DNA of 64,000 nt from Climacium dendroides (GCA_950106755.1 OX467086.1:24136001-24200000), one strand, 5' to 3'. Counted from the first letter of the stretch, positions 23,519 through 35,627 are shown. The notes: generated by a model from the letters alone, not told the origin. Program-made: numbers and translations.

Positions 23519-23727
23519 TCAATTCATGTAAGACCTTGATGGATTTATTCTACACAAAGGAGTGTTGAGTGGTAACAAAGCTTGCAATCCAGTCAAGCCA
23601 TGGATGGTGGAGAGGGCACTACACCATGCAAATGACAAGACTTCCAAGAACCTCAATGCCTTCACATCCATGCTTTCCACCAAATCGTTGTCATCACATA
23701 CCTCCAATCTCCGCAATTGAAAACACA
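23519..23727 (-). pseudogene. Leucine-rich repeat relic, plant resistance-gene type
   Basis: The minus frame reads LRRLEVCDDNDLVESM, then LRFLEVLSFAWCSALSTI, then HGLTGLQALL. This is two to three LRRs of the L..L.V..C..L / LE.L....C..L..I.GL..L pattern typical of the C-terminal LRR domain of plant NB-LRR proteins. Such domains mediate recognition and autoinhibition in immune receptors. The frame is closed by a stop just upstream (TAG, complement of about 23,732-23,734) and ends after about 70 codons. No NB-ARC or TIR sequence is nearby. It is a fragment, probably non-functional; an exon of a spliced gene is less likely. Confidence 0.5.
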
Positions 23728-23859
23728 AGGGCTAAAGCTTGCCAATCACCAAGGAATAATATGCTCTCTACCTACTCCAAAGTGAAATTCCTTAAAAAAA
23801 ATAAAGAATTGTATAGTGGCGTACCAATCAAAATGGTGTTTTCAAATTTGCAGTGGAAG

Positions 23860-24415
23860 AAATTTCAGTGCTACCAACTTTGACAACCTACTGAGAGCTG
23901 AGAAATTGATATTTTACAATGAAATTTTTGTCACAACATCATCTTTATGTTAATAACACATCTACCAAGTTTCAAGGATAAATGATTTACCAAAAAAAAG
24001 ATATTCAAAATCTACCCAACATGCATAGCTGTGAAGTTTTTTTCATTGTTGCCAATTTTGACAACCTTCCAAAGATTTTTAAAAAAAAATTGATGAAATT
24101 TTTGGAACAAAAATTTCTCTATGTTAATAATGTATGTTCCAAATTTTAAGGCTAAAAATTCAATACAAAAAAGATATTCACAATCTACCAACATGTGTTG
24201 TTTTGAGAAACAATTGTAGAAACCATTTCACTACTACCGACTTTGTCACCCTCCCAAGGGTTTGAAAAAATATTTATTTATTGTGAAATTTTTTTCATAG
24301 AATTATTTTTATATTAATAACATGTGTGCCAAGTTTGAAGTTCAAAAAAGTCATTAAAAAAATATGTAGCTGTGAAAAACCATTTCACTACTACCAACTT
24401 TAACACCCTCCTTTT
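23860..24415. repeat. Three degenerate tandem units of about 180 bp
   Basis: Each unit begins CATTTCACTACTACCAACTT or a relative (about 23,860, 24,030 and 24,225, with a further start at about 24,385). It continues with ACACCCTCC or CAACCTTCC, then GAAATTTTTTTCA, then TATGTTAATAA, then CAAGTTT and GATATTCA. This is noncoding, old, period-like duplication. Confidence 0.6.
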
Positions 24416-24750
24416 GTATAGAGACAAGTCTAGGACTGATCTGACAATATTGGTTAAGAAGGTTTTACTAAACTATGAAGGGTGTATTTAAAGAGGTTCT
24501 ACTGTAGTTCGAGGCGCATTTTTCTAGAAAAACATGTTTCGTCATATTAGCAATTGAAAATCATGACTTTAAGAAGATAAGTAAAAAAAGAGAATTTTTG
24601 GATAAGGCATCTAATATCTATGAATTTTCAGAGTGGATCTCCTTGAGGCAAGATGAATTGCACTCTAAAAAAATGGCTTTGATTTTGAAACCAAAATCTA
24701 GAGAAAAAATCAATGGTTAACCAACTACAATTAAGTGTGGGAAAGGTTTA

Positions 24751-24970
24751 TCCTTTGAAGTCCCAAGGCCATTTTTCTATCAAAACCACTCAAAACTACC
24801 AATTCTATTATGTTCACCTACATAATAAATTAAAAAAAAAAATTTAGAATCTAATAGTAGGATCTTGTTCTACACTTGTCTTAAATCACCAATTGAAATA
24901 AAAGTTATAGAAACTTGCTTGAAATGCTTTTTGTCCCCCTTAGGAACAATGAGACTTTAGGGATTGATGA
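24751..24970 (-). mobile_element. Short TTAATCCCTAAAGG-family derivative (E6)
   Basis: Starts TCCTTTGAAGTCCCAAGGCC and continues with ATTTTTCTATCA..ACCACTCAAAA as in E5 (14,453 and 56,735). It ends at GAGACTTTAGGGATTGA after only 220 bp. It looks like an internally deleted member that keeps both ends. Confidence 0.55.
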
Positions 24971-25870
24971 CTTTTTCAGAAGATACTATAAGAAAAGTCT
25001 ATTGTATAAGAGTGGATGTAGGGACAATACTGGGTGTTTCTACCTTAGCACAAACTATTATACATCATACAATATTTTTTAATACTCTGATTATTTATCA
25101 AATTTATTTAGAAAAATCATGAACATGCATTTTGAGATTAGATTTTGGATGTTCAAAATACACTATGCATAAGGGGTATTCAACTTGGAAAAAAAACTAC
25201 CAAAATAGTACTCCATACTTTGAAGTTTAATTGTCATTCAAATATGATGCCTTTGGCATTTGGAGGTTTATAATTAGTGAAGAAAAATTTGTATGAAAAT
25301 TTGATTATTCATCAACTTTAACTTTGGAAGTATGATTTCAATCTATTGATTTTGTAATGAGTTATTTATACCCATGGAGAAATTTTCAGATTTTTTGAAC
25401 ATGTGAATATTTTTCATTTCTTCCATAAAAGAATTTCACTTTTCCAAATAGAATATTTTAAAATTTTGCTTTTGCAAATCTTCTATTTCATATTCTAAAC
25501 TTCATTGGTGATAAGAAATTTCTCTTTTGCAAAATCTTCAAGTTGATACAAAATTTTCATTTTTTTCAAGCTAATATTCCACTACAAAGTTTTCACTCCC
25601 TAGTTTGTCATTCAATAGCAACCCTTTTAATTTGGCACCATGGGGTTTGATTGCACCATTTTCAAAACAAATTATAGTTTTTGCCAAAAAAGTAATCTTT
25701 TTTTTGCTAGAAATTTCTTGTATCTATTAAAAATGTGGATGAAGATTCCAAATTTGGATTTAAAAGTGCATGAATATAATTGAAAAGTGTTTTTTGACCT
25801 AAAAGATGGAAGGACGTTGAAATACAATGCTTCACCAAATTTTAAGTGCACATTCTCAAAAAGTAGAAGA
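24971..25870. other. AT-rich stretch with nothing recognised
   Basis: Short frames only. No repeat boundaries or splice-supported coding signals seen. Confidence 0.5.
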
Positions 25871-25879
25871 AAGAAAGGG

Positions 25880-26850
25880 CTGCTGAATAGTGTATTGGTG
25901 TCGGCAAATGCAAGTCAGTAACTTAACCGCCCTGACTGGCTGGCCGAGGACCAGCCAAAGGTGTTTGATCATCTCCAATGTCGGAAAAGAGGACTTCACC
26001 ACAGCGACCACAGCGATCGGACAACTAAGAAGAGAAGATTCCCTGCTGTGGCTTGCGGGTCGAATATGCGGTACAGACACATTTTAAATTGGTACTTGCG
26101 AATCGTAAGTGCATGCAGCATTGCGGCTTTCTTCATGCATCCTGCACTCCTGCAGAGCTCTACAGTACTTTTGAAGACCAGGCAAGAATTATTATAATAA
26201 TGTACTTAAAATAAACATGAACACTTGCAGTTTGCACACCACAACTCAATTTCCTGGCTGATCACTTCGACTCTCCGATGTCGGAAGAAACGGAAGCGTC
26301 GCATATCTTGTTCGTTGGGTTGCAGTTTTACGAAATGTAACATTATTCTACTGTAAGTTTAGATCATTTGACAGTAGTAAGTTATTCCCTTGAGAAGTAG
26401 ATTTCAACAAATGAATCTTCAAGGCATCATTCAATGGATTTGTTTGAAATTCAGTGGTCACTTTGGACGGAAGGAGTTACATCGATCGACTTTACAAAGT
26501 GCTGTCCCCGAGGCAACATACAAATCCTTCACTGGTAACCCACGTCATGTACAGTCACTGAAAACCAAGGGCAAATCAGTGTAGCTTACTCCGATACCGG
26601 ATGGACGGAGACCCTAGATATCATTCTTCGCCACTTCGGCTCCCTCCCTTCACTTTCTCTTTATCGATCTGGAATGATTCTCCACCTGGAAATAGCCGCA
26701 GGTCCTCATGAATGTACTGCACAGTGTTGGGGAGATCGACTATCTCCGATGTCGGAAGAAGTAAGGGAAGTTCTGGACTTATCTTGCTCGCAGTTGGGCA
26801 AAGCTGGGGCCCGGCGAAGGTGATAGAATAGCGTTGGGTACAGGCTTGGG
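25880..26850. promoter_or_regulatory. GC-rich island with four palindrome copies
   Basis: Palindromes are at 25,974-25,985 (TCCAATGTCGGA), 26,274-26,285 (TCCGATGTCGGA), 26,590-26,601 (TCCGATACCGGA) and 26,745-26,756 (TCCGATGTCGGA). CTTTATCGATCTGGA and GCAGGTCCTCATGAA resemble CTTTATCGATCTGGA and ACAGGTCCTCATCAA at 53,090-53,145. CGTTGGGTTGCAGTTTTACG resembles a word at 53,949-53,968. No coding exon could be defined. The island looks like a relic or functional relative of the gene A-C upstream region without a recognisable gene attached. Confidence 0.5.
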
Positions 26851-27044
26851 GCTATGAGAGGATGGAAACTAATTGGTGGATCAGGGTAGAGTAAACTTCA
26901 CTTGCTAAGCAGCACACAGAGGCAAAGTTCAAATCTTTCCCCACATAAATAAAGAGGCTTGCATGTTTTGAAATTTGGCGTGATTACTAAATGTCATGTT
27001 AAAATTCACATTCAAAATATAGAATGCAAAATGATTTCTTCCTG

Positions 27045-28016
27045 TAAGTCCCTAAAGGATTTTGACTATGTTTTCACCAAAAATGCTCCAAAACTGCCAT
27101 CTCTAGTACAAGTACCAAAGTTTTGGAAAAAAAATATTTTTGATACATCCAACTGTAGGATCTTATATTAATTTGGTTTGAGAATACATAGAAAAAATTT
27201 CAGAAATTTTCACCGTGTAGATTGCAGGATATTAGCGTTTGAAGTAACAAAAATCTTTTTTTTGTTCCTGTGAAAACCCGGGTAGGTGCACTTCTTAAGG
27301 TTAGATCATTATGAAAAAATGTCCAAAATGGTGGTTACTCTTTGGATTCATTCTTCAAGGCAAGGTGGCTATATGCTTGAAAATTTTCAAATCATTTGGA
27401 ATTGTACAACATATAGGAAAATAATAGAATGTAGAAAGAAGTAGGAAATGATTGAAAATACAAAATTGTTAACAATTTATTTATGAAATTGAAAAATGCT
27501 AATCCCCCAATGGTTGTAATGTTTTAATAAAAAATCTAGACCCAATTTTTTTATTTTTCTCCAAAAATATTAAAAATTGAGTTAAATAAAGGACATTGAA
27601 GATTATTTCATAACCACCTTCAAACTACCTACAACTAAAACTCTACATAACTTTCATCTCATTAATCAAAATGAATTGATTCAAAGATATCCATGTATAA
27701 ATAAATCTAAAAAATCAATTTCAAATTTTTATTTTAAAAAAAAATGATTTTTAAAGAAGTTTTTTTGCTACCCGAGTTGCCCATAGAATAAAGAAAACTA
27801 CATATCATACAATAACTTTTTAACCATGTAGTCAAAAGTTATGAAAATTGTTGGGCCTTAAAGCTACTCCTCATATTTTTTTAGGCACTCCTCATACAAC
27901 AGTATGACACATGTTGTATGAAAATTTTCAGTGAAAAAAAATGAAAATTCCATTTGTAGTGAGCTCCCAAAATCACTATGTTGCCAAAAAATGTTGTTAG
28001 GTCCTTTAGGGATTAA
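27045..28016 (-). mobile_element. TTAATCCCTAAAGG-family element (E2)
   Basis: Bounded by GTAAGTCCCTAAAGGAT on the left and CCTTTAGGGATTAA (28,003-28,016) on the right. It is the inverted counterpart of E3 at 30,471-31,394: GATATTAGCGTTTGAAGTAAC here against its reverse complement at 31,171-31,200. The two form a long, separated inverted repeat. Noncoding. Confidence 0.65.
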
Positions 28017-30470
28017 AGGTGATGAAGCAATGTGTGCAATAAATGGATGTTTGTTTTGTGAATGTGTGCAATAAATGGCAAGTTTACTCTAGTTGTAGCC
28101 ATTTCTTGTTTGCCCCTAATTTTGTGATGTAGGGATCTTTTAGAGTGTTTCAAATATAACATAGAAGATTTAGATTCTGCAAAAGGTTACTAAGAAGTGT
28201 CAAATTGAAGCCCCTCTGGATTACATTTATTTTAACCACGTCAATAAGTTTTCTCCTATTGCTACTCAATGTTGGTACATCCAATTATCAAAGCATTGGT
28301 TCATGAGTATTAGTAGTTAAATGGAGGAAGGGTGCGGTAATTTTTTTTTTATCGTCATCATTTGTATTCACATTAAACAACCACAATCAAAGTTAAACAA
28401 AAGCATTACACTCCTATGACAACTATAAAATAGAAAACAAAGATATACTCCTTGTTAGAGGTCATTGCAAGAAAGACCTGTCCTATTTCCCTTTACAATG
28501 AAGAGATATCCTTTAGTCATCCTCTATAACTTTTGAAGCATAAACCTCGTGAACTTGAAATTTTTATTAGAGATGTCTAACTTGATGATAATCATACCTC
28601 TTTATTTATTAGAATTTTTTTAAAATATTTTTATATTTAAAAACCATTTTTATTTATTTGTCACACTATGAGGTTTAGGGATTTTTACTATGTTAAAAGT
28701 TTCCAAATTTAATTATTTAGAGCTCAAATTTCATGGTCTATTTGCATAGTAGGAAAGCATATTCCTACATAGGAAATCTAAAAATATGTGAGTACAAACA
28801 ACACTCCCACTATGTACAATTTTTAAACAATGAAAATGGTTGTAAGATCAATCTTGTAGTGAAATCACATCACTACAAACTCTTTCCAAATGCCCAAATT
28901 TTAGTTTCTTAAAAAAATTATTTTCTAATATTTTACAAACTGAAATGTGAACCTACAATGCAAGTATCCATTTTTATGACATTTTGCAGTTTCCTAGTTC
29001 TCCTACTTATAGAATATTTCTATGCTTTTTTTCCTAAGGTACCTTCTTCTTGAAGTTGTATACTTTAGAAAAATTAGATTCTAATTATGGAATATCCTTG
29101 GAAAAAAATGAGTACTATGCAAAACACTACAAAAAACAAATGGGCTTCCATGCAATGACCCTCAATCCCAATATTCACATAAAGAAATTTTCTTTTTACT
29201 AGAGATTCCATCTTTTGAATATTTCAATAGGAATCTAAAAATAGACTTGCTTGTAAAACCTTGGTAGCCGTCCAGAGAGTCTAAAGTTTCTCTAATGGAT
29301 TAGTAAATTTGGAAGGTTGGACATGTGATCATTGATTTAAAGCTTCATTGTCTATCACTTTGTTTGTTTGTATTTTGCAACTAGATACAAATGAAATCCC
29401 TTATATTTATTTTTCAAAGATAAATCATTTGTCTACTACAAGTCACAAAATTTTCAATTTTTTTGGAATTTTTTTGAAATTATTGTGAATTTAAAAAAAC
29501 AAATAGTTATCAAATACAAAATATACTCAAAATATCTTAAATTCTCACCACAATCTATGTATATTATAGTATATAACATCATGGTATAAACCAATAGTGA
29601 TTGTGACACTCTGAAATTAGAAACTTATCAAGCCATGTTTATAAGCATAGAATTCATATAAACGATTGAAATTCATGAAATTTTCAAAATTTTCCAATGG
29701 AATTAGAATGTGCACTTAGTAAGCTTTGTTTCATTAGTTAAATTCAAATTCTTGAAATATCATTTTTATGGCTAAAATTCACATTTAGAGTGAATAGTAT
29801 AAAATATCCAAAATACACTATAAAGGTGAAAGCATCTTCTTTTTGGAAAAAATAAATAATACCATAATAAAGGAATTTATTACTATTCACTAAAAATATA
29901 CTCCAACAACTTCTAAAAACATTGGATAAAAAAATGTTTTTTTTTCTATCCTACAACCCTAAGTGAAGTCATCCACATGATGTTTGGTATCTTAGTAGCA
30001 TTTCAAGGAAGAACCTTGTAACAACACAACCAATCTAAAGGGTCTAATAGATGACTTTGCTCTTCACTATAGAAACAAAGAATGTATCTACTTGTCCAAT
30101 AATCAAAGTATTTTGGTCATGGGAGTTGTGTCCTTTTAGAGATTAAATCATTTGCAGAAGATGTCTTTAACTCTATATATGATGCAACAAGAACCTTTTA
30201 TAAATGCTTTTGGGCCCATAGTGAATGATTTTAGGTCTTTTTTGAAGGTGCTTTGAATATGCACTTGTATAACACTTTAAGATTTTCCTTTGAAAATTTA
30301 TAGAAAATACAAAATCAATTCTAATTTTTTAATGAAATTTTTAAATTTTCATTTGTCTATGAGTAAAAAAAATAACACCTACTAGTAATTTTGACTTCAT
30401 CTATGCATATCATCTTGAGGGAATAATTTTATATATTTCTAGCTCATCAATTATAGTTACTTAACCTCTA
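28017..30470. other. AT-rich spacer between inverted elements E2 and E3
   Basis: No gene recognised. 29,380-29,700 shares words with 7,080-7,400 (CACAAAATTTTC, AACATCATGGTATAA), so an older dispersed repeat is present. The rest is unassigned. Confidence 0.5.
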
Positions 30471-31394
30471 AAGCCCTAAACTGCATTTTTTTAACAACAT
30501 AGTAATTTTGGCAGCTTACTATGAATGGAGTTTTTATTTGTTTTCTTTAGAATTTTCACACAACATATGCCTAAGGAGTAGCTCTAAAGCCCAACAATTC
30601 TCATAACTTTTGACTTTATCATATGATATTGTATGATATGCAGTTTTCAACAATTTGGAGGTAGTCCAGGTAGCAAAACAAAACTTTTAAAAAAATAAAA
30701 TAATGAAATTGATTTTCTAAGTATATATTTATGTGAAAAGCTTTTAATCATTCCATTTTGATTAATGAGATGAAAGTTATGAAGAGTTTTAGTTTGTGGT
30801 AGTGTACAAGTAGTTATGGAATCTCTACTTAAAGATAAACTTTGAAGTTTTTTATACAACTCAATTTTCAATATTTTTAGAGAAAAAAATTAAGTGTAGA
30901 TTATATATTACAACATTACAACCATTGGGATTGACGTTTTGCAAGTCCATTAATAAATTGTTAACAATTTAGTATTTTAATTCATTCTCCACTTCTTTCT
31001 CCTTACTATTTTTTTCCTACATGTTGTACAATTCCAAACGATCTAAAATTTTTCAAACATGTAGCCAACTTGCCTTGAAGAATGAATCCAAAGAGTGACC
31101 ACTATTTTGAACATTTTTTCACACAAATGTGACCTTGTGAAGTGCTACTGCCTAGTTATTTGCAAGGACCAAAATTTTTTTTTGTCACTTCAAACGCTAA
31201 TATCTTGCAATCTACATGGTGGAAATTTTTGAAATTTTTTTCCACATCTTCTTAAACTAGTGTCATACAAGATCCTACGGTTACATGTGTCCAAAAATGG
31301 GTTTTTTTCCTTTTCCTAAACTCTGATACTTGTATTAAGAGATGGCAGTTTGGAGTGTTGGTGAAAAAATAGTGGAAAACCTTTCGGGGTTAAG
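30471..31394 (+). mobile_element. TTAATCCCTAAAGG-family element (E3)
   Basis: Starts TTAACCTCTAAAGCCC and ends CTTTCGGGGTTAAG, degenerate forms of the family ends. The body is the reverse complement of E2, for example AGGAGTAGCTCTAAAGCCCAA here against TTGGGCCTTAAAGCTACTCCT there. A GC-rich island follows immediately at its right end. Confidence 0.65.
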
Positions 31395-32036
31395 CTGTCC
31401 TTCGGGTGCGTTTCCTCCCCCGGGTTGGGTTGGTTTACTTTTTGCTTTTGCAATTGAACTCTGCGGTTCCTTCTGAGAAACTAATAAGAAAGAAAAGAAG
31501 GTTCATGCGCCTCAGAATCCGTCAGACCCGCACTGGCCCCTGCCTTCGGAGTGGCTCGATCCAGCAAAGCGTCCCTGGTCGATCAGGAAGCTCCGATATC
31601 GGAAGACAGGTCTTTCGAAAGTTGGGTTGAATCTGCAAGTTAAGTTGGTCTTCAATTGAACCTTCAACTTCCCTGACCTACCTCTTCCAGACGGATTCAG
31701 CTGCAGTTAGAGCTTGCAATTGCGTTGCGCCTTCCTCGATCCATCCTGCAGCGCCTTCGACTGGCCGACCAGGCGGGAATTCTTGAAGAGGAGTACTGTA
31801 CATTTAAGTTAAAACACGAGCCCCTGTGCGCCGACAAGCCGCAGCAATGTCCTGATCCCGTCGGAGACTCCGATGACGGAAGAAATGGAGGAGCCGCGGC
31901 AGGCTCTTGTGTTGTCAGCCAGCCAGCCGCTCTCCATCTGTTAGTAGTAATAGCACTTAGGGCCAGCAAGTGGAGGGACCCGAGAAGCTGCATCCACATC
32001 GACACTCTAGGCCCTCCCGTGTTGTTTTCGCTAAAA
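31395..32036. promoter_or_regulatory. GC-rich island with two palindrome copies
   Basis: TCCGATATCGGA at 31,592-31,603 and TCCGATGACGGA at 31,869-31,880. The sequence between them (CCAGACGGATTCAGCTGCAG, GCGCCTTCCTCGATCC) is shared with the region upstream of gene A (about 11,450-11,500). Open frames exist on both strands (31,697-32,045), but neither is spliced or similar to anything I recognise. It is cut off by a MITE at 32,037. Confidence 0.5.
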
Positions 32037-32387
32037 CTACACTAATGATAAATAGTGTTAGCAACACTAATCACGAAGCATAACACTAATTGTCAACATT
32101 CCAGTTAATGTTACCAACACTAAATGTCAACATAGACTGATAGACACCATTTGTCAACTATTGGGTATAAATTTTTTACAAGTTTACTATTAGTGTTACC
32201 TAACTATTTCATCAAAATGCAAAGAAAAACGTATGAACCCAAGAATCCTATGACATGCTCAAAAAAATTACTACTAAAAAAAGTGAACACAACACTAAAT
32301 GTCAACTAATTGAAGTTTAAAGTGACTGGGGTAAAAGTCCAGGTAACACTAATCACAACATAACACTATTTATTATCATTAGTGTAG
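32037..32387. mobile_element. MITE with about 24-bp TIRs
   Basis: The left end CTACACTAATGATAAATAG is inverted at the right end as CTATTTATTATCATTAGTGTAG, with one 3-base length difference. If the outer TA is read as target duplication, the TIR begins CACTAATGAT, consistent with a Tc1/mariner-type nonautonomous element. GTTAGCAACACTAATCAC and its inverted partner extend the similarity inward. No coding capacity. Confidence 0.7.
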
Positions 32388-32742
32388 TGTGCCCTGTGCC
32401 GTTATCACAATCAAAACAAAAGTAAAAGTAATCTTCTAATTCTTTAATTCATAAAAACTTTAAAATTCAATAACTTTCACACTAGAGGTCCAAAGGCCAC
32501 CAAACCTAACCCATGCACCCCTCCTCTTCAAGGGCTTTCCAACCATACCAAGAACGGAAGAAATTTTCCAATTTTTTTAATTTTTTAATTTTTAGATCCA
32601 AAAAATACTTCAAAATTCAATAACTTTCACACCTTACATCTGAACGCCACGAAACCAAGCCGGTGCACCCCTCCTCCCCGAGAGCTTTCCCATAATACCA
32701 AGCACACCACTGGAGGATGCACGGTCTGGGAGATCTCAACGT
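32388..32742 (-). repeat. Dispersed 240-bp repeat family, part left of solo LTR
   Basis: Two units carry AATTCAATAACTTTCACAC and then TGCACCCCTCCTC..GGGCTTTCC or GAGAGCTTTCC, the reverse complement of the units at 2,280-3,070 and 35,820-36,610. The array is interrupted at GGGAGATCTCAACGT by the solo LTR and resumes at 34,859. Confidence 0.7.
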
Positions 32743-34858
32743 TGTCGCACTGTAAATGCGTACATAGTGTAAAAAAGTGTGGTAATGTTTTATTTCTATT
32801 GATTTGGTTTTCACGAATATGAGGAGAATAATGACATCATCTTTAGTGGCTTCAAGGTGACGCCTTCTTACGATGGCTTGAATCATCTATATAAGAATAG
32901 GTTGCCATCTTAGAATTCCATCAAACTTGAAGTAGTTTTCTTCATTATTTGTTATAGATTCAGTATGTCGAATTGGAGGGTTTTTTCTGAGTCCCAAGAT
33001 GAAATTGGAATTCTAGTTTTTTACCTCTAATAGGTGTACGTTGAGTTTTAGTTCTTCATTCCATATTTGGAGTGAATTTCTATAATAATTTTGTGTTTGT
33101 GAAGTAGTTGTAAGGAAATATTCAAATGGTTTGCCTTCTAGGTGAACTTGAAGTAAATTTCCTTCAAAGATAAAGATAAGGAGATAGTAGTGGGCCAAAT
33201 AAGTGCTCAATTATTGTTAGAGGAGTTTTAAGAGTGAGTTAGAGGCGGACCCCACTTGTTTGTGTGGTTGAGAGTAGATAAGGTAGAGGAAAAGTTGGAT
33301 AGGATTCATCTTCTCTCCCATTGTGAGTTTAGGGAAAGACCCGAATGTTTGGAGGGCCATGGTGTTGTGTGTTTTTGGAATTTTGAAATGAAAATTGGTG
33401 GAGTTATGTATCATGGTGTCTTCTTTCTAAATTGATCTCACTTGCTTGATTTGGAGTTGTGAATCAAAAGTTGTGCTAGTTTGAGTGGAGGGAGGTTTGT
33501 TGCCTTCGAAATTAAGAGGCAGAGACTTCGACCGACCATAAAAGACGGACAGGTTCTTGGTTTGCATTGATATTTGGAGGAAGTGTAGGAAATTAAGTTA
33601 GCTTTCTAGGAAGATCTCACTCATTCTATTTGGAGCTTGTATGAGTGAGTTACGAGTGTAGAAGTGAAGGAGTGTCTGCTGCCTATCATTTCTAGAGGCC
33701 GAAACTTTGAGTGGCCATGAAAGGTGGACAGAGTGTTAATTTGATTTGAGTTTTGGAGAGGATGTGTAAAGTTTTGTTAGCTTTCTAAGAAGCTATCATT
33801 CGAAGTAATTGGAGCATTTATGAGTAAGTTGTGAGTGTAGGAGTGAAGGAGGGTCTGTTGCCCTCACTTGTAGAGGCCGAAACTTTGGATGACCATAGTT
33901 TTGGGTCAGAGTATTGGAATGAGTTGAGATTTGGAGGAAATGGAGAGAATTGTGTTAGCTTTCCAGAGAGTTATCATGCAACCCATTTGAAGTTGTGAAG
34001 CAACGGTGGTGATCATTCAAAGTTTAGCTTTGAAGATGGAGTTGGGGTACAGATTTGAAGTTGGAGTTTGAGTGAAAATTTGAAGTTGAAGTTGAGGTGG
34101 AGCTTTGAGTGATGATTTGAAGTTGAAATTTGAAGACACAAAGATTGAAGACTCGTGTGTTGTGGCTTGTGGCTTGTGGCTTGTTATTCCTAGCCGGATT
34201 TGGGGCTCGTTGTCTTTCTATGGTTATTCCCAGCCGGTTTTGGAGGCTAGTTGCAATTTTCAATTTCAGCATTGTAAAACTGTTGCGAGCCGTGGTTATC
34301 CAGTAAGCGCTCCATTTTGTGTTTGTGGAGACTATTTGGGATTTAATCACCCACTTGGTTGCTCTTTTATGTTGTTCCCATTGGTGAAAGGCGCTTCCTG
34401 GTCACCGTGGGTTTGAAAGTTTAGGGTCCCATCATCCGGACGGTCACTCGTGTTGGCTGTCCCGTTTTACCCGTCCGAGGCCGTGGGATCTTATCACCTT
34501 ACCCTTACCCTTACCCTTATAGAGCCACCACAGGATAGGCCAACGGGGAGGAGTTTGAAGATTGAAGATTGAAGATTGAAGATTGATGATTCGACGACCG
34601 TATACGAGATTTGAAGACCAAGATTAGAGATTCATGAGAGACAACAAATTTTGTTGTTATACAATATCATTTTGTATTTGACTGGTGAATTTGTGGGTGA
34701 CAAGTTCATTCACCTTCATCATTCTAGTTAGAAGACTGGGTTTGCAAGTGACAAGTCCACTTGCCTTTATTCTTCTATCATATTATTATTCCTTAGCCAT
34801 TTCTAGTTGCAGCCAGAATCTTCGTGATTTCCCAAGGCAAACCGCTCTCAACACGACA
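32743..34858 (+). mobile_element. Solo LTR, 2.1 kb, TG...CA ends with ACGT target duplication
   Basis: The element starts TGTCGCACTG and ends CAACACGACA, giving a 5-bp terminal inverted repeat TGTCG/CGACA. It is flanked by ACGT on both sides (32,739-32,742 and 34,859-34,862). The uninterrupted target, GGGAGATCTCAACGTGACAAAC, survives at about 35,251-35,272, which supports the insertion directly. CTATATAAGAA at about 32,887 is a possible LTR TATA box. Internally there are three degenerate units of about 190 bp (33,450-34,020) with GAAGGAGGGTCTGTTGCC and AGAGGCCGAAACTTTG. It also has short CCCTTA repeats (34,498-34,519) and four GAAGATT repeats (34,557-34,584). No gag or pol remains. Confidence 0.75.
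33450..34020. repeat. Internal tandem units of about 190 bp in the solo LTR
   Basis: Three units share GTTAGCTTTC..GAAG or GAGAG, GTGAGTTACGAGTGTAG, GAAGTGAAGGAG and GAGGCCGAAACTTTG. Such repeats in the U3 part of an LTR often carry enhancer function in plant retrotransposons; that role is inference here. Confidence 0.6.
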
Positions 34859-34862
34859 ACGT

Positions 34863-35315
34863 GACAAACAAACAAACAAAACAAACAGTCTAATTTAAGG
34901 TATAGGCTAGTGTACCATGTGCCATTGTTATAGTCAAAACAAAAATAAAAGTGATTTTTTAATATTTAAAAAACCAAAAACAATTTTAAAATGCATAATT
35001 TTCTCACCGTGAGATGGAATGCCATGAAACAAAGCTTGTGCATCCCTCCTTGCCAAGAGCTTTCTAATGGTACTAAGATTGTGACCTAAATATAAATAAA
35101 AGTAATTTTTTAATTTTTGAGAACCAAAAACAACTCGAAAATGCATAACTTTCTCACCGTTAGTCGGAATGCCACGAAACCAAGATGGTGCACCCCTCCT
35201 CGCCGAGGGCTTTCTGATGGTACCAAGCACACAACTAGGGGACGCACGATCCGGGAGATCTCAACGTGACAAACAAACAAACAAAACAAGCAACCTCATT
35301 TAAGGTATAGATCAT
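34863..35315 (-). repeat. Dispersed 240-bp repeat family, part right of solo LTR
   Basis: Two units (about 34,900-35,080 and 35,090-35,280) each contain ATGCATAA(T/C)TTTCTCACCG, then GGAATGCCA(T/C)GAAACCAAG, then a TGCA(T/C)CCCTCCT block. A 98-codon minus frame crosses both units without a stop and gives a duplicated peptide (TIRK..ARR.A), but nothing else suggests coding. Confidence 0.7.
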
Positions 35316-35317
35316 TA

Positions 35318-35627
35318 GAAGACATTTTAGGCCTCTATAGGGCCGTGAGTTATCATGGCAAGGAACTCCCCGCAATGCACTGCAGCAATGACAGCACAGA
35401 CATGTTGATGTGGTTGAGCCCCAGCTACGTCATTTTTGGATTTTTTTTTAACTTTAACTTTAATTTTTCAACTTTTTTTGAATTTTTGGATTTAATTTTC
35501 CAACTTTTTTAGGCATTCTAAGAACTATTTAAAAAAAAATTCCCTGACAACTGGCCATTCCCTTGCTGCGGGGGGAACAACGAGGCAATATGCCTGAAAC
35601 AGCCCTATAGAGGCCTAAAATGTCTTC
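35318..35627. mobile_element. MITE with 26-bp perfect TIRs and TA target duplication
   Basis: The left end GAAGACATTTTAGGCC, continuing through CTCTATAGGGC, is exactly inverted at the right end (35,602-35,627). TA flanks both sides (35,316-35,317 and 35,628-35,629). The interior is GC-richer near the ends, with a TTTAACTTTAACTTT-type tract at about 35,448-35,480. It lies just outside the left edge of duplication copy 2. Confidence 0.75.

Noticed and set aside
34498..34519. CCCTTA tandem repeat as a telomere or interstitial telomeric sequence
   Set aside because: Only about 3.5 units, the plant-type unit would be CCCTAAA, and it lies inside the solo LTR. It is treated as an internal microsatellite.
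34934..35230. 98-codon minus frame with a duplicated peptide
   Set aside because: It is the chance translation of two tandem repeat units. Other units of the family do not keep the frame.
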